Below, in pieces: positions 24,294 through 35,664 of a DNA stretch of 64,000 nt (positions are counted from its first letter, which is position 1; the number at the start of each line of letters is the position of its first letter). Both the position numbers and the translations under genes were made by a program. Origin of the DNA: Cylindrobasidium torrendii FP15055 ss-10. Lineage: Eukaryota > Basidiomycota > Agaricomycetes > Agaricales > Physalacriaceae. The notes under the pieces are model-generated. The model had not been told where the DNA came from and searched no databases. It saw nothing but the letters and a program-made list of their open reading frames with translations. Where the stretch lies: the NCBI GenBank assembly GCA_000934385.1, contig KN880469.1, positions 1 to 64,000 on the forward strand, given 5' to 3'.

Positions 24294-27200
24294 ATGGCGA
24301 AACCAAGGATGTCCGGTATACCAACGCCAGGGCGGGGCACGAGCGGGATCCCGACACCTGGGAGATCAAGATCGTCGTCCGCGGCGGGACACTACCCGAC
24401 GAGCCAGAGCAGGCAGGAAGTTGACGAGATGTCGCGCGCATTCGCAGACGCCATCAAAGCAAATGACCCATCCAAGCACCGCAACAGCCAAGCAAGTGAT
24501 GTGTCCGGGTCACCGACGAGTATCTCTTCGCGGCCGTCGTCAGTCGCGTCGGTGCGGCCCAAGACTCCATCATACGCACGACCGCTTAGTCGTCAGAGCC
24601 AGGCCGAACGCAGCTCTAGTCGTGCAGGGACGCGCTCCTTCGAGGTTGGAGACAATGTACGCATCGAGTCACTGGGATTCGAAGGAGCATTACGCTTCAT
24701 AGGCGAAATCGAAGGCAAGGGCGGTCTCTGGGCTGGCGTGGAACTTAGTGGAGGGTTTGCTGGGAAGGGAAAGAATGATGGCTCTGTCGGCGGGTGTGTG
24801 TCACGCAATCTGTATTTTCCTCACTGACTGGGCACAGAAAGCAGTACTTTACATGTCCGCCAAAATGTGGAGTGTTCATTGCAACGACGAAGCTCTCCGC
24901 CCCTGCCCATCGACCACCGTCCGTATTAGGCGGCCGTGTAACGCCTTCGTTCTCAAACGGACGGGTCACGCCATCTGCAGGATTCCGGTCTACGAGCTCA
25001 AGACCCAGCCTCAGTAATGGAAGAATCACTCCTTCTGGTCGTACTACTCCTGCTAGTAGCAGTGGAAGAATCACACCGGGCTCTTCTACGTCTGAAACAC
25101 CTGGTGCGCGTTCTGCACGTCTACGCACGCCCGGCAAGCGTATCGCTGTTCCCGTATCCGCCGCCGTCAAGACACCCACTCCTGGTACACGAGCGTCAAA
25201 ATACGCAGAGATGACGGCGCAACAACTAAGCACAATCCATAGCACACCAAATAGCAAGCTTGTGTCCCCGGGCTCTATATCACGGGGAATTCCTTCGCCT
25301 AGCCGCTCTCCCTTTTCTACGCCAAAACCGAGGGGCCCTCTGTCGGCCGGTCCTGGGACGCCGAGGGCACGGATACCAAGCGCTGTTGCAATGCCACCCC
25401 CGCCAGTACCAATGTCACCCTCCCGGTCGGTGTCTGCAGGTCTCTCGATAACCGACCTTGATCAAAGAGGAAAGGATCTTCAAGCAAAGATCGCAGCTCT
25501 CACGAACACGAAGCGTGATGAATCAGATGATATTGTGGACTTGACACCCCCTGGTGTGTACAGTACTATACTTATCGTCGTTTGTGCTAATTTAACTCTG
25601 CAGCGACAAGTATCCCACCATCCCCTCGGCGGACTGGTACCGGCAGTGTGCCCTCCTCTCCCCGTCGACCGGACACTGCCCTTTCTTCACCACGTATGGT
25701 CCCAAGCTCGCCCTCCCGCCGGCCTCGGTCTTCAGTTGGTCTCCCTGCCCACCGTGCAACCTCTTCTCTGTCGAGTATCACCAACGAACGCGTCGATGGG
25801 CTGCTAGACGAGAACGAGCGCCTACGGACTGATCTCGACAACATGAAGAATGAAATGGAGAAGATGAAGGACCAGCGGGAAGAGGATATGCAGGCAGCCC
25901 TTGCAGAAGCTCAGGCAGCCAAAGACGAATTGGATATTGTCCGCAGCGAGCTCCAGTCAGCGGCGGACGAGAACAAGGACAAGGCAGATGTTGCTGAAGC
26001 CAAAATATCGGATTTGGAGAACTCATTGAAGGCGGCGGAAGATGCTAAGGAGGCGCAGGGCAAGGACATTGCCGACCTGAAGGAGGCGATGGAAAAACAG
26101 GAAGAGGCTGTCAAAGCTGCCGAAACTGCCAGAGCTGGACTTGAGATTGATGTTGGCAAGCTGAAGAAGACAATTGTCGACCTGGAAGACGAGCGACATG
26201 ACTTGATGAGCATGGTTGATGAGCTGCGGCAGGCAGGTCAAGAGACTATTGCGCTGTACGAGGAAAAACTTAGGGCATGCGACGTGAAGCGTTACGAACT
26301 CGAGGACCGTATAGCCGATCTGGAGGCTAGGATGCGGGATGCGCCTGGTGGAGCGCCTGAACCCAGCGCGCCTGTGGCCATTACTGGGACGGAGATTGAC
26401 AACGAAACATTACGGGACCAGGTTGTACATTTGCAGAAGAAGATTGCGACGCTGGAGGATATGATTGAGGACTCGAGGGCTGCAGCGGAGAAGGAAGAGG
26501 TTGCTCTGAGGGATAAGATGAGGCGGGTCAAGGAGAAGGAGGACGCCATGAGGAAGGAGATTTTGGACGCGAGAAAGGAGATTGAGATTGGTGTAGGTCG
26601 GGAAGAGCTGGCCAAGAGACGAACTGAGGAGGTCGAGGAGGCGCTCAGGGAGAGCTCAGTTGCGTTGGCGAACGCTCAGGCGGAAGTCGAGACCATCAGG
26701 AATGAAATGGACGTATGTGCTCCAATGACGAAGGTCGGGAATGATACTGACTTGTTGCAGCAATTGAATGGTCTCGTTGAGAGTCAAAGCAGTTCTCACA
26801 CCAAGTTCCAGGAGGTTGCTGAACGTGCATCCGTCGACAAGGAGCAGTTCCAGGCAGAAATTTCGCGGCTGCAGGGTGCTTTGGATGAGGCCCAGCACAC
26901 GTCTGCAGACCATGACCTGTTACGCAAAACCGAGGAGGTATGGCTCTTCGACACGATTGGCACGCCCCCATTGACAACATTGCAGCTAGAGCGTATGGCC
27001 GAAGAACAGATCTTGAAGATAGGCGACCTCACGGAACAAATCGAAGCGCAGGCTCTGGAACTTGAGACGTTGCGGAAGAAGTCGCACCGGGAAGCTGGCG
27101 TCTCTCCCGCCACGCCCGACAAACGTGAGATGTCGGCGGCTCGTGAGGAAATCAAGGGTCTCAAGTGAGTTCCCCAAAGACTGTTTGCTGTCGAAGGGCC

Positions 27201-28068
27201 TCATCTTTTGCAGGCACATCGTTCGTACGTTGCAGGAGGAGGCAGTTGGTGCCGCACAGCGTCACAAAACACTCGAATCCGAAAACCAGTTACTGATATC
27301 TGAGATGGAGCAACTCCGCGAGGAGGTCAGAATTCTTGAGGAGAATATCGACCAGAGTATTCTGAGAGAGGAAGCTGCGGTGAACGGGACTGCAGCGCCG
27401 GAGGATGCTGATCTCAAGAGCATGAAGCGCAAGTTCGAGGTGCGCCGTTTTGTGCACGATACTGTCAATCCGCTCATCGCATATAGGCTGAGACGGAGCA
27501 ATTAAGGAAGCGGATGAACGAGGCAGAGAAGAAGACGGCACGGATACAGCATGATCTGAACAAGGAGATCAGTGAGCTCGAGTCTCTAGTCGAAAGCAAG
27601 ATCTACCGCGAGGTGAATTTCTCTTGCTTACTCATAGTGTTGGCGTTGACGAAAGGATAGGATGAGCTTGAACAAGAGATTGAGCGGCTCAAGGAGAAAG
27701 TTGCGCGGCAGAAAAAGTCGTCGAGTTCTTCCAGCACGTACCACCATGGCGGAAGCACAGCGAGCTTGTCAAGCTTGTCGAGTGTAGGTTCAATACAGTC
27801 GTCCGGTACAAGTACCGTCGTGCCTACGCCTACTGGGGAGCCTGTTTGTGAAATATGCGAACGCCCAGGACACGATATCTTCAACTGCAACCTTCTGGAA
27901 CCAAAGGACAAAGCCATATCTGGAGGAACAGGGTCACTGTTCAAGACCAACGGCGCCCCTGAAGCAGAGCAGGTAGCGGACGATGTGGATGAGAAGCAGT
28001 TCTGCGAGGATTGCGAGACTTGGGGACATCTCACGGCGGACTGCCCCCATTCGATGGACGTATTTTAA
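24294..28068 (+). CDS. CLIP-170-like microtubule plus-end protein (CAP-Gly, coiled coil, zinc knuckles)
   Basis: The order of parts is diagnostic. First comes a Ser/Pro-rich N-terminus with two SGIPTPGR motifs (residues 7-14 and 17-24). The CAP-Gly domain follows (VGDNVRIESLGFEGALRFIG to GKNDGSVGG, completed across an intron by KQYFTCPPKCGVFI). Then come a basic Ser/Thr-Pro linker with repeated GRVTPS/GRITPS units and a coiled coil of over 500 residues beginning NERVDGLLDENERLRTDLDN. Two C-terminal CCHC zinc knuckles end it (CEICERPGHDIFNC and CEDCETWGHLTADC), followed by MDVF. S. pombe Tip1, yeast Bik1 and human CLIP-170 share this plan. CAP-Gly binds tubulin or EB1 EEY/F tails; the knuckles bind dynactin or Lis1-type partners or fold back on the CAP-Gly. 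It has at least seven introns. Confidence 0.93.
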
Positions 28069-28472
28069 GCGTGCACACGTCCAATCGGTGCTGGAGACGG
28101 CGGCAAATGCGTAGCGTAATCCTGACTTGTGGATATTGGATAACTTTGATATGATATTGTAGATACCCTCACTACTTACGTAGTTTCTTTTGTTTGCCAT
28201 AATGTGTTTCTGACCAGCATTCTTTGGAGTGATTTGTTCAGCTGGATACCTCGAATTCTCTCACAGGCAACTGCACTAGAGAAGCCATCATTGGCCTTGG
28301 TGGCGGCGTCGATATCGATTGCGAAATAAGTAGTCGAGCCTGTCGCCACGGCTGTCGCGATAACAAGTGTTGGGTCATGTGTAAATGGAATCGAGTGTAG
28401 ATGCAGCAGGACTTCAGCTTGAACACATGAACAACCAAACCCGGGGTAGCTAGTTTCGATTTTATTTACATA
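28069..28472. other. Intergenic between CLIP-170 gene and mobile element
   Basis: About 400 bp of 3' flank with no recognised gene. Confidence 0.4.
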
Positions 28473-29315
28473 CTAGCAAGTTAGCCCGTGGCAAGCACGG
28501 GTCTGCATGGTTGAAGTAAAACTCTACTATTCATCCTTACTTTGAAGTCTGCGGTGGATGTGTGAATCTGGTGTTGCCCTGCCGCATGCGCCTTCGGCGC
28601 ACGCTCTCGGGCCCGTAAGTATTGTGCAGGTAACTTCACGATTTGAACGGCATTCTCACTGCGTTCGTGCTTTTGGCGGTCACAGTCTCAGTTTTATTGC
28701 TTTGTGCGCTCTGAATGTCCCATGCTTTCTCCCCGACCGTGCGGCGTGTTCTGGATCTTTTGCCTTGAATGCTCCCTCTTATTCAGCTTTCAGCCTTCCT
28801 GTGCATACATTTCCTATTTTTTATACATTCTTGGTGTCGTTCTTTCCAGGCTCTCGAGTCTCTACTACTTGCGTGCACGCTTTCTTCATTGTTCTCCGAT
28901 CATTGACAAATAGATCGGGCAATGCACGGCTCGGGCCACTTCGACTACGGTATGGAAGCTTAATATGTCTGTTATTGTTAGATTCCTCTTTAGGCGGAGC
29001 TGCGTGGGACGTTGTTTTTGGTAACCCTCGGGCCACTTCGACTACGGTATGGAAGCTTAATATGTCTGTTATTGTTAGATTCCTCTTTAGGCGGAGCTGC
29101 GTGGGACGTTGTTTTTGGTAAAGCGGCCGTAGGTCGGCGGCGCATCACTCTGTCTCGATCGCGCCTCGACCGCCACTCGATTCTTCCTGGGCCGTCGGGA
29201 CTCATTTTCTTGGCCATGGTCGCTGGTCTCAGCTGAAGCGCTGATTGGCTACATAAGCCACGCGACACGGCTGACTAATCATTTTTCTTTATTATTAGGA
29301 GGATTATTATTAGGA
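28473..29315 (-). mobile_element. Helitron-like non-autonomous element, copy A
   Basis: Read on the minus strand, the element starts TCCTAATAAT at 29315. It ends with a 17-nt hairpin (CCCGTG-cttgc-CACGGG, 28501-28485), 8 nt, then CTAG (28476-28473). The flanking bases are A on the 5' side and T on the 3' side, the A/T target expected for Helitrons. A second copy at 40913-41262 shares the same 5' terminus and an A flank. No Rep/helicase coding frame is present, so it would be non-autonomous. Known Helitrons have 5'-TC, 3'-CTRR and a hairpin about 10 nt upstream. Assignment rests on these termini alone. Confidence 0.55.
28930..29121 (+). repeat. 97-bp direct tandem duplication inside copy A
   Basis: The unit beginning ctcgggccacttcgactacg at 28930 recurs at 29027 with period 97. 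It runs through ggtatggaagcttaatatg and gacgttgtttttggta. The two units are almost identical. Copy B at 40913 has only one unit. Confidence 0.9.
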
Positions 29316-29526
29316 TAAAACAGGCTTTGGTTATCGGTCTTCCCAATCACTACTTCATTGCGTTTAAGTCCACACACAGATTGCTGAAGCACACAGGGCA
29401 TAAAAAGGATCCAAGAGATTTATGGAATGTAAAACAAATTGTGACGGAAACTGGCGGCTGCCCGAAAAGATATACGGTCAGATCAAATTGAGTGTTTGCT
29501 CTCCGTAGTCTATAAAAAGAGGGCTG

Positions 29527-31174
29527 TCAGTTGCAGTCCACAAGGACATGTCTAAAACTATACTCACGACCGGTAAGGGCGTACACAGAAACATCTTGTT
29601 CGAGTTGACCGTGATGCTTCATCGTTCGAAGCAGCCGGATCACCGCAGATTTCATTCCCCCCTCCCACCAAACGTTGTGTTCTTCTTTCAACACCCTGTC
29701 AAAGGACATGTTGAACACGAGTCTGAATGTCCTGAGCGGAACTTTCGACCCAGGTAGCAGCCGTGCGACAGTATCAGGAAGGAAATTATCTATTTGATAC
29801 CAAGGAAACTGGTCAATGCCATTCCCGCGGAGCGTGATATCAAAGTGGAGGTGATCAAGGGCAGGGAAGAACGACGGAGATAGAGACAAGAAATGGAAGG
29901 ACGTGTCCGTAGTCATTTGCACTGTCCACCACACTGACAACGTGAGAGCAGTCAATTTGTGCGCTAAAAAGCCAATAGTGTGATACCCGATTAAATCCTG
30001 TACCGAAGTCGTGAGTGGGAAATCGATGGAAAGGCAGGTGAGCGTAGGAGTGCATTGAGCCACAAAATCCAACATGGAGGCCCGCGAGCAACAACCCCCC
30101 AAATCTAACTCCTCCAGGGCAGGACAAACCAAAAATGGAAAAAGGTCTTCTCCATGCACAACGCCGTGGACGTATAGCGTCCGCAGAGATCCGAGGGTAA
30201 CGCTCTGGGAAGACTCGAGTATCATGTCTCCTTCGATGCGGAAATGCTGAAGGTTGGGCGCAAAAGGCAGAAGTTTTGAAAGAAAGCAGAACGTGAGGTT
30301 CCATTCGACAGTCGATTCGCTATTCATTTCTTCCGTAGCAAGCTTGAGAGTGGTGAGCGCGGACCAATCCAATTCCGAGGCAGCTGCCCAGAACACTTCG
30401 CAGTCCTGTGCTGGAACTTGAGTACCATTTGTGCAAGAGACGGTTAATGTCAAGTTTCGCATAGTACTCAGTGGGTAGCCTCTCACGAAGGGTTCCATAA
30501 CGTCATCCAAATCAAGACGGACTTCGTTAACGAGCTCGATTTCAATGTCGAAATTGCTGAGAGGTATGTCGAAAGTAGACTGAGAGGTTCTCCAGCAAGC
30601 AGCGGCCATCTTTAGTACTCCATGGGGACCGGAAATCTGGAGGAATTTGGTTTGATGACTAGCTTTTTCGAACAGAGGAAACACAGCAGTGGAATTGGCA
30701 TCGAACGTAATCTCTCCATGCTTGGCATATATGGAGAGAGGTCGCATCGCAGAGTTTCGTAGGACAACATCAAAGGCTTCTTGGAGTCCTGTGGTATTGT
30801 TCTTCGCGTCACAAGTAAGGTTAACGGAGGTCCAGAGACTCGGATTCCGATCCACAATATTCTTCCAAAGGCAACAGACGGAGCGAAGAACAAAAGGTGG
30901 TACACACACAAAGCGTTGCTCAAAGTCGATAGGCATATCATCATTCAGCGAGAGGATGATGTCCCAAAGCTCGACCGGAAGGCGTTTTGAAGCAGCAGGT
31001 ATTAATTCTGATCAGCAGCGTTAGATGTACTTCGAGCGGTAAATTTGTTTACGTACCCTCGTGGTCAGCCAGGCTTGGAGTAACGTCGGCGCCGTCATTC
31101 GAAATATTGTTTTCCGTCGGTTCAGTTGATTCAATAATTCCGCGCATTATTTCAGAGCTTGCATGGGATTTCAT
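29527..31174 (-). CDS. F-box-like/LRR-type protein
   Basis: Exon 1 (31174-31057) encodes an acidic leader, MKSHASSEIMRGIIESTEPT. A 49-nt intron (31008-31056) joins it to SKRLPVELWDIILSLNDDMP, a clear F-box helix. VLRSVCCLWKNIVDRNPSLW then completes the F-box pattern. The rest is irregular LRR-like (LRTLYVHG, ALEELDLGGC, LTALTLSV) and ends GREYSFRHVLVDCN. The product is about 535 residues. The layout matches the gene at 850-2400, including the final Lys/His-rich HHGQLEQDVSVY helix, so the two are probably distant paralogues. Expected role: substrate receptor of an SCF ligase. The N-terminal exon was assigned from splice sites and is longer than the obvious downstream Met. Confidence 0.8.
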
Positions 31175-31583
31175 ATGTCCCGGACGTAAGGAACCTCAGT
31201 GGTGATCAGCGTGCCAGCCGTGTGCACGGTTTAGTTGTCCTGTTGTACTACACGCGTTAGGATCGTGATTGAATGCTTCAACTCAAAGAGATACCTCTTT
31301 TTCCAGTTTCTCAAGGATTGAAAAACTGCCTGGTCATGTTCGAAAAGACAGAGAGCCGATCATCAATCTTTATATGTTGTCCACTGGCGATCGACACGTG
31401 ATTGCATCCATTGTCAGTGATCGCCGCTCTTAGGGCCCTTTTGTTCGCAAATTCCATTGTTGTACGGAATTCGGAGCTCCAAGCAGACTTTGTCTGAGAT
31501 TGGTGTGATAGGATATGGTCTTGCTTTTACAAAAAAGCGTCACTACCAGTAATAGCCTTTGGGTTCTATGTACGGAATTGCAT

Positions 31584-33100
31584 TCAATCTTCGTCATCTA
31601 CATCATTCTGCTCGAGTGGTGGCCACATCTCGTATATCTCGTCTCCCTTCCCTATCCTACGCATCACGTCCGCGAACAACTTCTCTCCTGCCTCCGCCGC
31701 ACGGTCTGATAGTTCAGGGAATAACAACGGGCCCAACCCGGTCGAAACAACAGCACCCTCTGGAACAGGCACCATTTCCCCCTTTTGTGCGTAGAATGCA
31801 GTAAACAGCGGCTGGACAACTTTCAACAGCGCGTCGAGGTACGGCTTCAGCACATCACCACTGTTATTCTCACAGTTAGCGGAAAGGTATATGATCCCTG
31901 AAGGGAAAACGGGTTAGAAATTGCTCTGTGAGAGTAAGCAACACCCTACATCGACCTTGAGGTGTTGACATTGTGCTTTCACCGACCACAAAAGCCGTCA
32001 CTGCACTGTTCAACACTCCTCCTTCCACCTCACCAGGCGGGAACACCAATATGCTAGCTTCTGGCGCGCCTGACTCGTCCCCGAATGATATCGGCTGGTC
32101 CACAATTGCAACACAGTGGACCTGTGCTGAATTGGTCGAGGAAGCACAAACGAGTGTCGAACAAGTGATGGGCTCCGGAAAGTCGGCCAAGGTTATGGTA
32201 TATCGGCCATCTGGAGTCGTAGGTGAAGAAATGGATGTGACCCGACGACCTAGTATGTAAACCCCCCCAGCCACGGCCGCTGTGCGACAAAATCCTTGTG
32301 CAATCTCACCAGCGCTGCCGTAGTGCCCAACTAGGAAGGGAGACGCGCCATAACGGCCTGCAGAGCGCAGGTACCTGTGAAGCCTCTGAACAACAGGAAG
32401 TGTAGGTTCTACAAGTCATTCAATACGGATGCTTCTGCCAAGTGGGGAGGTGTACCTGCAGGGGAATCGCTGAATGCAAGGGCATAGGTGATAGCCTTCG
32501 CGACATCGTCCTTCAAGTTGAACTTGTCTGTCAGAAACTGGCCAAACGGTGTCTCCTGCGTGCCTTCCATCTCAGGAAGCTGTTCAAAGTCTCCAGCGGC
32601 AAACATTAGGAAGCGCATGAGGCGGCGTTTGTCGACGAGCGGAATGCTTTTGCTCTTGAATATATCCTCCTTGCTCGCGGGGACACTGACTATGCCGAGG
32701 GCCTTGTCGTAAATACTGACTCTGTCTATCAGCCTGAACCCCCCATACCGAGCAACACCGGAAGAAACGAGAGAAGAGATCAGAGGTCCAACTGCTGGAA
32801 TGATAGACGGTGCAAGCGTGATAGAGTATGCGCGAGAATGTGGTAGTGTTGTGGGAGAAACCGACGAGCCGGGGAGTTTGTTGACGTAGTCAACGAACTC
32901 GTCGAGCGATAGACTTGCTTGGGCTCCACCGTAATAGGCGTTCTCGTCAAGATGTGCGACCTTGAGGCCAGCCTTGGATAGCGCGCTGAACCGGTCAAAG
33001 GGACCTGAGTGAAGAGCAGGGAAGCATCTTACGCGGCTGCGATGGACTCAACAAGTCCAGTCCCCAGAATTATGATGTCGAAAGCGGATTCGTCTGACAT
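31584..33100 (-). CDS. MRS6: Rab escort protein (REP/Mrs6)
   Basis: The start MSDESAFDIIILGTGLVESI carries the GDI/REP FAD-like loop (GTGLVESI). HLDENAYYGG follows, the conserved dinucleotide-fold motif of the Rab GDI/REP superfamily. Later blocks are DRVSIYDKALGIVSVPASKE, DKRRLMRFLMFAAGDFEQLP and TPFGQFLTDKFNLKDDVAKA, typical of REP rather than GDI, then GRYGASPFLVGHYGSAGEIA and GVYILGRRV. The C-terminal domain ends YEMWPPLEQNDVDDED. REP presents Rab GTPases to geranylgeranyltransferase II. The product is about 450 residues, shorter than yeast Mrs6. About five short introns are visible. Confidence 0.88.
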
Positions 33101-33312
33101 GGTGGTCAGAAGCAAGACGCGACTTGATCAGTAAGATGGCCAACGGGCCGGGGTCCGGGGATGCGATAATTGATGATTGCCGCCGGCATCCTGGTCGAAT
33201 CAAGCATTAGCGCAAATAAAACACCTATAAAAGGACATGGGTCCCTCTAGATAATAGCGACCATTTACACGCTCTCGAAAACATTTACAGTATGATTGAA
33301 TACACGACGCGT
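33101..33312. other. Short intergenic region
   Basis: This 212-bp stretch lies between the REP start and the stop of the next minus-strand gene. It contains TATAAAAGG on the plus strand at 33228-33236 with no plus-strand gene behind it. Confidence 0.35.
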
Positions 33313-35664
33313 TCAGGGAATAGTCAAGCGACCAACAGCCTCAGCGGCAGCCTCGCTCAGAAGTGGATTTATCCAAACACTCTCGTCGTACGGGTACTTT
33401 TTCATCACAAGGTCGATGGAGTGCATTAAAGTCCGAGAGCCATATCTCCCTTCAGCGGTCAAAAGGAATGTCGTAATCTGCGGCGCGATGATGAGTGAGC
33501 GTCCTCAGCAGAAATGAACAGACCTTGTACATTGTACACCCACTCTTGCATCACCCGCACTTCTGTTGCTTGTGAATTCTCAGAATTCAAGCGGGTTCCA
33601 TCAGAGAAACAGTCCATAATCATCGAACATATCTCTTGCCCCGTGGCCCAAAACAACTAGAAGAGCCGACGCGTGAGTGAGGGACAAATGCAGTTTTGAG
33701 ATGGAATGGACTTACATCCTCGTATCTTGTGACATCAATGAGGAGAAGCAACCTTGCGCAGACGTACGTCGATGGGTGACTCCCTTCCCACCGCGCGAAC
33801 TCGACGGGTATCTCACAGATGGACTCCCTGGTGACTGGAGGTCGCCAGTCGTCGCCGAGATATCGCTCCACCGCGCTGTTGATAGCATGTGCAGCCATGG
33901 ACCATTCTTGGGAGCGCGAAAAGTAGAACATGCCAATAGCTTGTACATTACGGACGGCGATCTTGGCAAACAGTCGGTATTCGATTGTGAGGTCGGACGT
34001 AGAGTCCAAGGAAGTAGCGGATTTGAGAACGTTAATTTGTGAGGAAGATGCACGCGAGAAAATTTCAGCCAGCGCGCCGGGAATGGAACGTGTCTTCTGA
34101 CCTCCGTTGTCCGCCCCAAGAGTATACCCAAGATATCTCGACTCAGGCATCGGCGAATGCGATTGTAAATCCACGCTGATCTTTCCCGACTCCGAGCTCG
34201 AGGACTGTATCGATGTCGTCCTCTCAATCAGCCGTGAACTGTAGGTCCGTTCGAATCTTGACCTCGAAGGGAGCTTTGCGAGTTCGGGTAACCCCCTCTC
34301 CAGCAGCTCAAGCCCATTCACGGCACCCACCATTTCGTCTGATACATCGCCGCGCATGCTTTCTCCTTTGTCTACATCGGCTGACTCTGGGAGCCCGCCA
34401 TTGACAGCAAGGTCTATCCGCGTCTTCGTCCGTCGTCGCCCGTGTGATGTACTCTCCGGTTCTTTGACGACGGCGTTGTACCCAAAGTTGTTCAACGGAG
34501 TGTAATAGCACACATTTGCGAGATGGACGACATATCCTTTGCTGGCATTGGCGAAGACATAGAGGATGATGAAGATAAGCACGGTCCATACATAGCTGGA
34601 CTTCGCGCCGACGTAGAATGCCACAAAGCCGACAATGAGGAGGAACAAAGTGAAGAGGGCTGTGAAAACCGGACATGTTGGCTAAGATGGACGAAGCCGC
34701 CTGAGAGAGATGGATTAAGAGAACGCCGAGCGACATGCGAAGTGAACCAGGTGTTGTCAACAATGGACCAGTTTGGTATGAGTCCCTTTGCAGGGAGCGC
34801 CAGCGTCTTTGTGCTACGAAGGCGTTTGATGATGACATGGGTCAATGTCTGCCCACACGACAAGACAATCTGTCCACCGAGGAGCAGAGCGGCTGCCTGC
34901 ACGGTTTGCCAGCGCAGAAAAGCGGTCGTGAATATCGCGAAGAAGAAGAAAATAGCGAGTAGAGCGCAAACGGAGAGGTAGATGATGTACGGCCTGGTTT
35001 CTAGAGGCATAGCTGGGCTTGGCCAATGCAGTTCGACATAACCGTGTCCGCCGGAGAAATTTTCGAGAGCTTCAAACATCCGCATGTGCTCGTCCACGTC
35101 CGCACATCGACCCATGCACGACAAAATTGCCTCCCGCACATCACCTGCCTGTGCATCCAAGTCCCCCATTGACCCCACTCTCCATTCAGCTCTCCCCGAG
35201 ATCGTCGCAGCACTGAAGTCGTATAGAAAGCTCCGGAACTGCTTGAAGTCGAGCGCGCGCTCCCCAAGCTTCCATTCATAGTTTACAATGGCACATGCAG
35301 CGATACCCGCATTGTCCTCGCGGTCCTTGCAGGTCAAGCCGCCGCGCTTCGAAAGTTTTCCGACCAATCCGAAGAGAACATAGCACCCAATATCCGATCC
35401 AGCGTCGTAGATGTCCTCGTCTCCTGCGCCGAGCAGGTCCTTGATGCCAGGCAAGTCGGAGCTCTTGCAGACGGTAGCCATCATGCCCAGAGCGCCGATA
35501 GGCGCTAACGTCGCTAGCACGATTTGTTTTTTGTTGGTAACTTCATGCGCGAACTCGCGCGCAGAGTCTGCGCCGACCAGCGTCGCGAGAGGAGAAAATG
35601 AGGTGAGGGCGTCGGAGAGAATTTGCTGGAAATCATCTGCGCCGATAATGCCGGTCGGTGGCAT
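33313..35664 (-). CDS. Unrecognised fungal multi-pass membrane protein
   Basis: The protein begins MPPTGIIGADDFQQILSDAL. An early hydrophobic segment follows (QIVLATLAPIGALGMMATV, about residues 50-68), then a soluble part (AREFAHEVTNKKQ, RGGLTCKDREDNAGIAACAI). Strong membrane segments come next: IYLSVCALLAIFFFFAIFTT, a second around TVQAAALLLGGQIVLSCGQT, LFLLIVGFVAFYVG and VWTVLIFIILYVFANA. A long cytosolic tail follows. The last exon ends EAAAEAVGRLTIP before the TGA at 33315-33313. The opening (LAPIGALGMMATV near a GADSAREF helix) resembles a widespread but uncharacterised fungal family often seen in hypervariable loci. I do not know its function. The junction joining the membrane exons near 34640-34720 is uncertain. 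Confidence 0.7.

Noticed and set aside
28859..28867. TCTCTACTA on the plus strand, similar to plant Helitron 5' ends
   Set aside because: The element's similarity extends left of this point in copy A, and no CTRR with hairpin follows on the plus strand. The minus-strand termini fit better.
28558..29121. 187-codon open frame inside the Helitron-like element
   Set aside because: It crosses the 97-bp tandem duplication, has no domain, and its composition reflects the repeat. Copy B does not preserve it as a whole.
33228..33236. TATAAAAGG on the plus strand
   Set aside because: No plus-strand gene follows; both flanking genes are on the minus strand, where the motif is in the wrong orientation.
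34523..34981. 152-codon plus-strand frame opposite the membrane protein
   Set aside because: It mirrors hydrophobic codons of the minus-strand gene, giving charge-rich sequence without any family resemblance.
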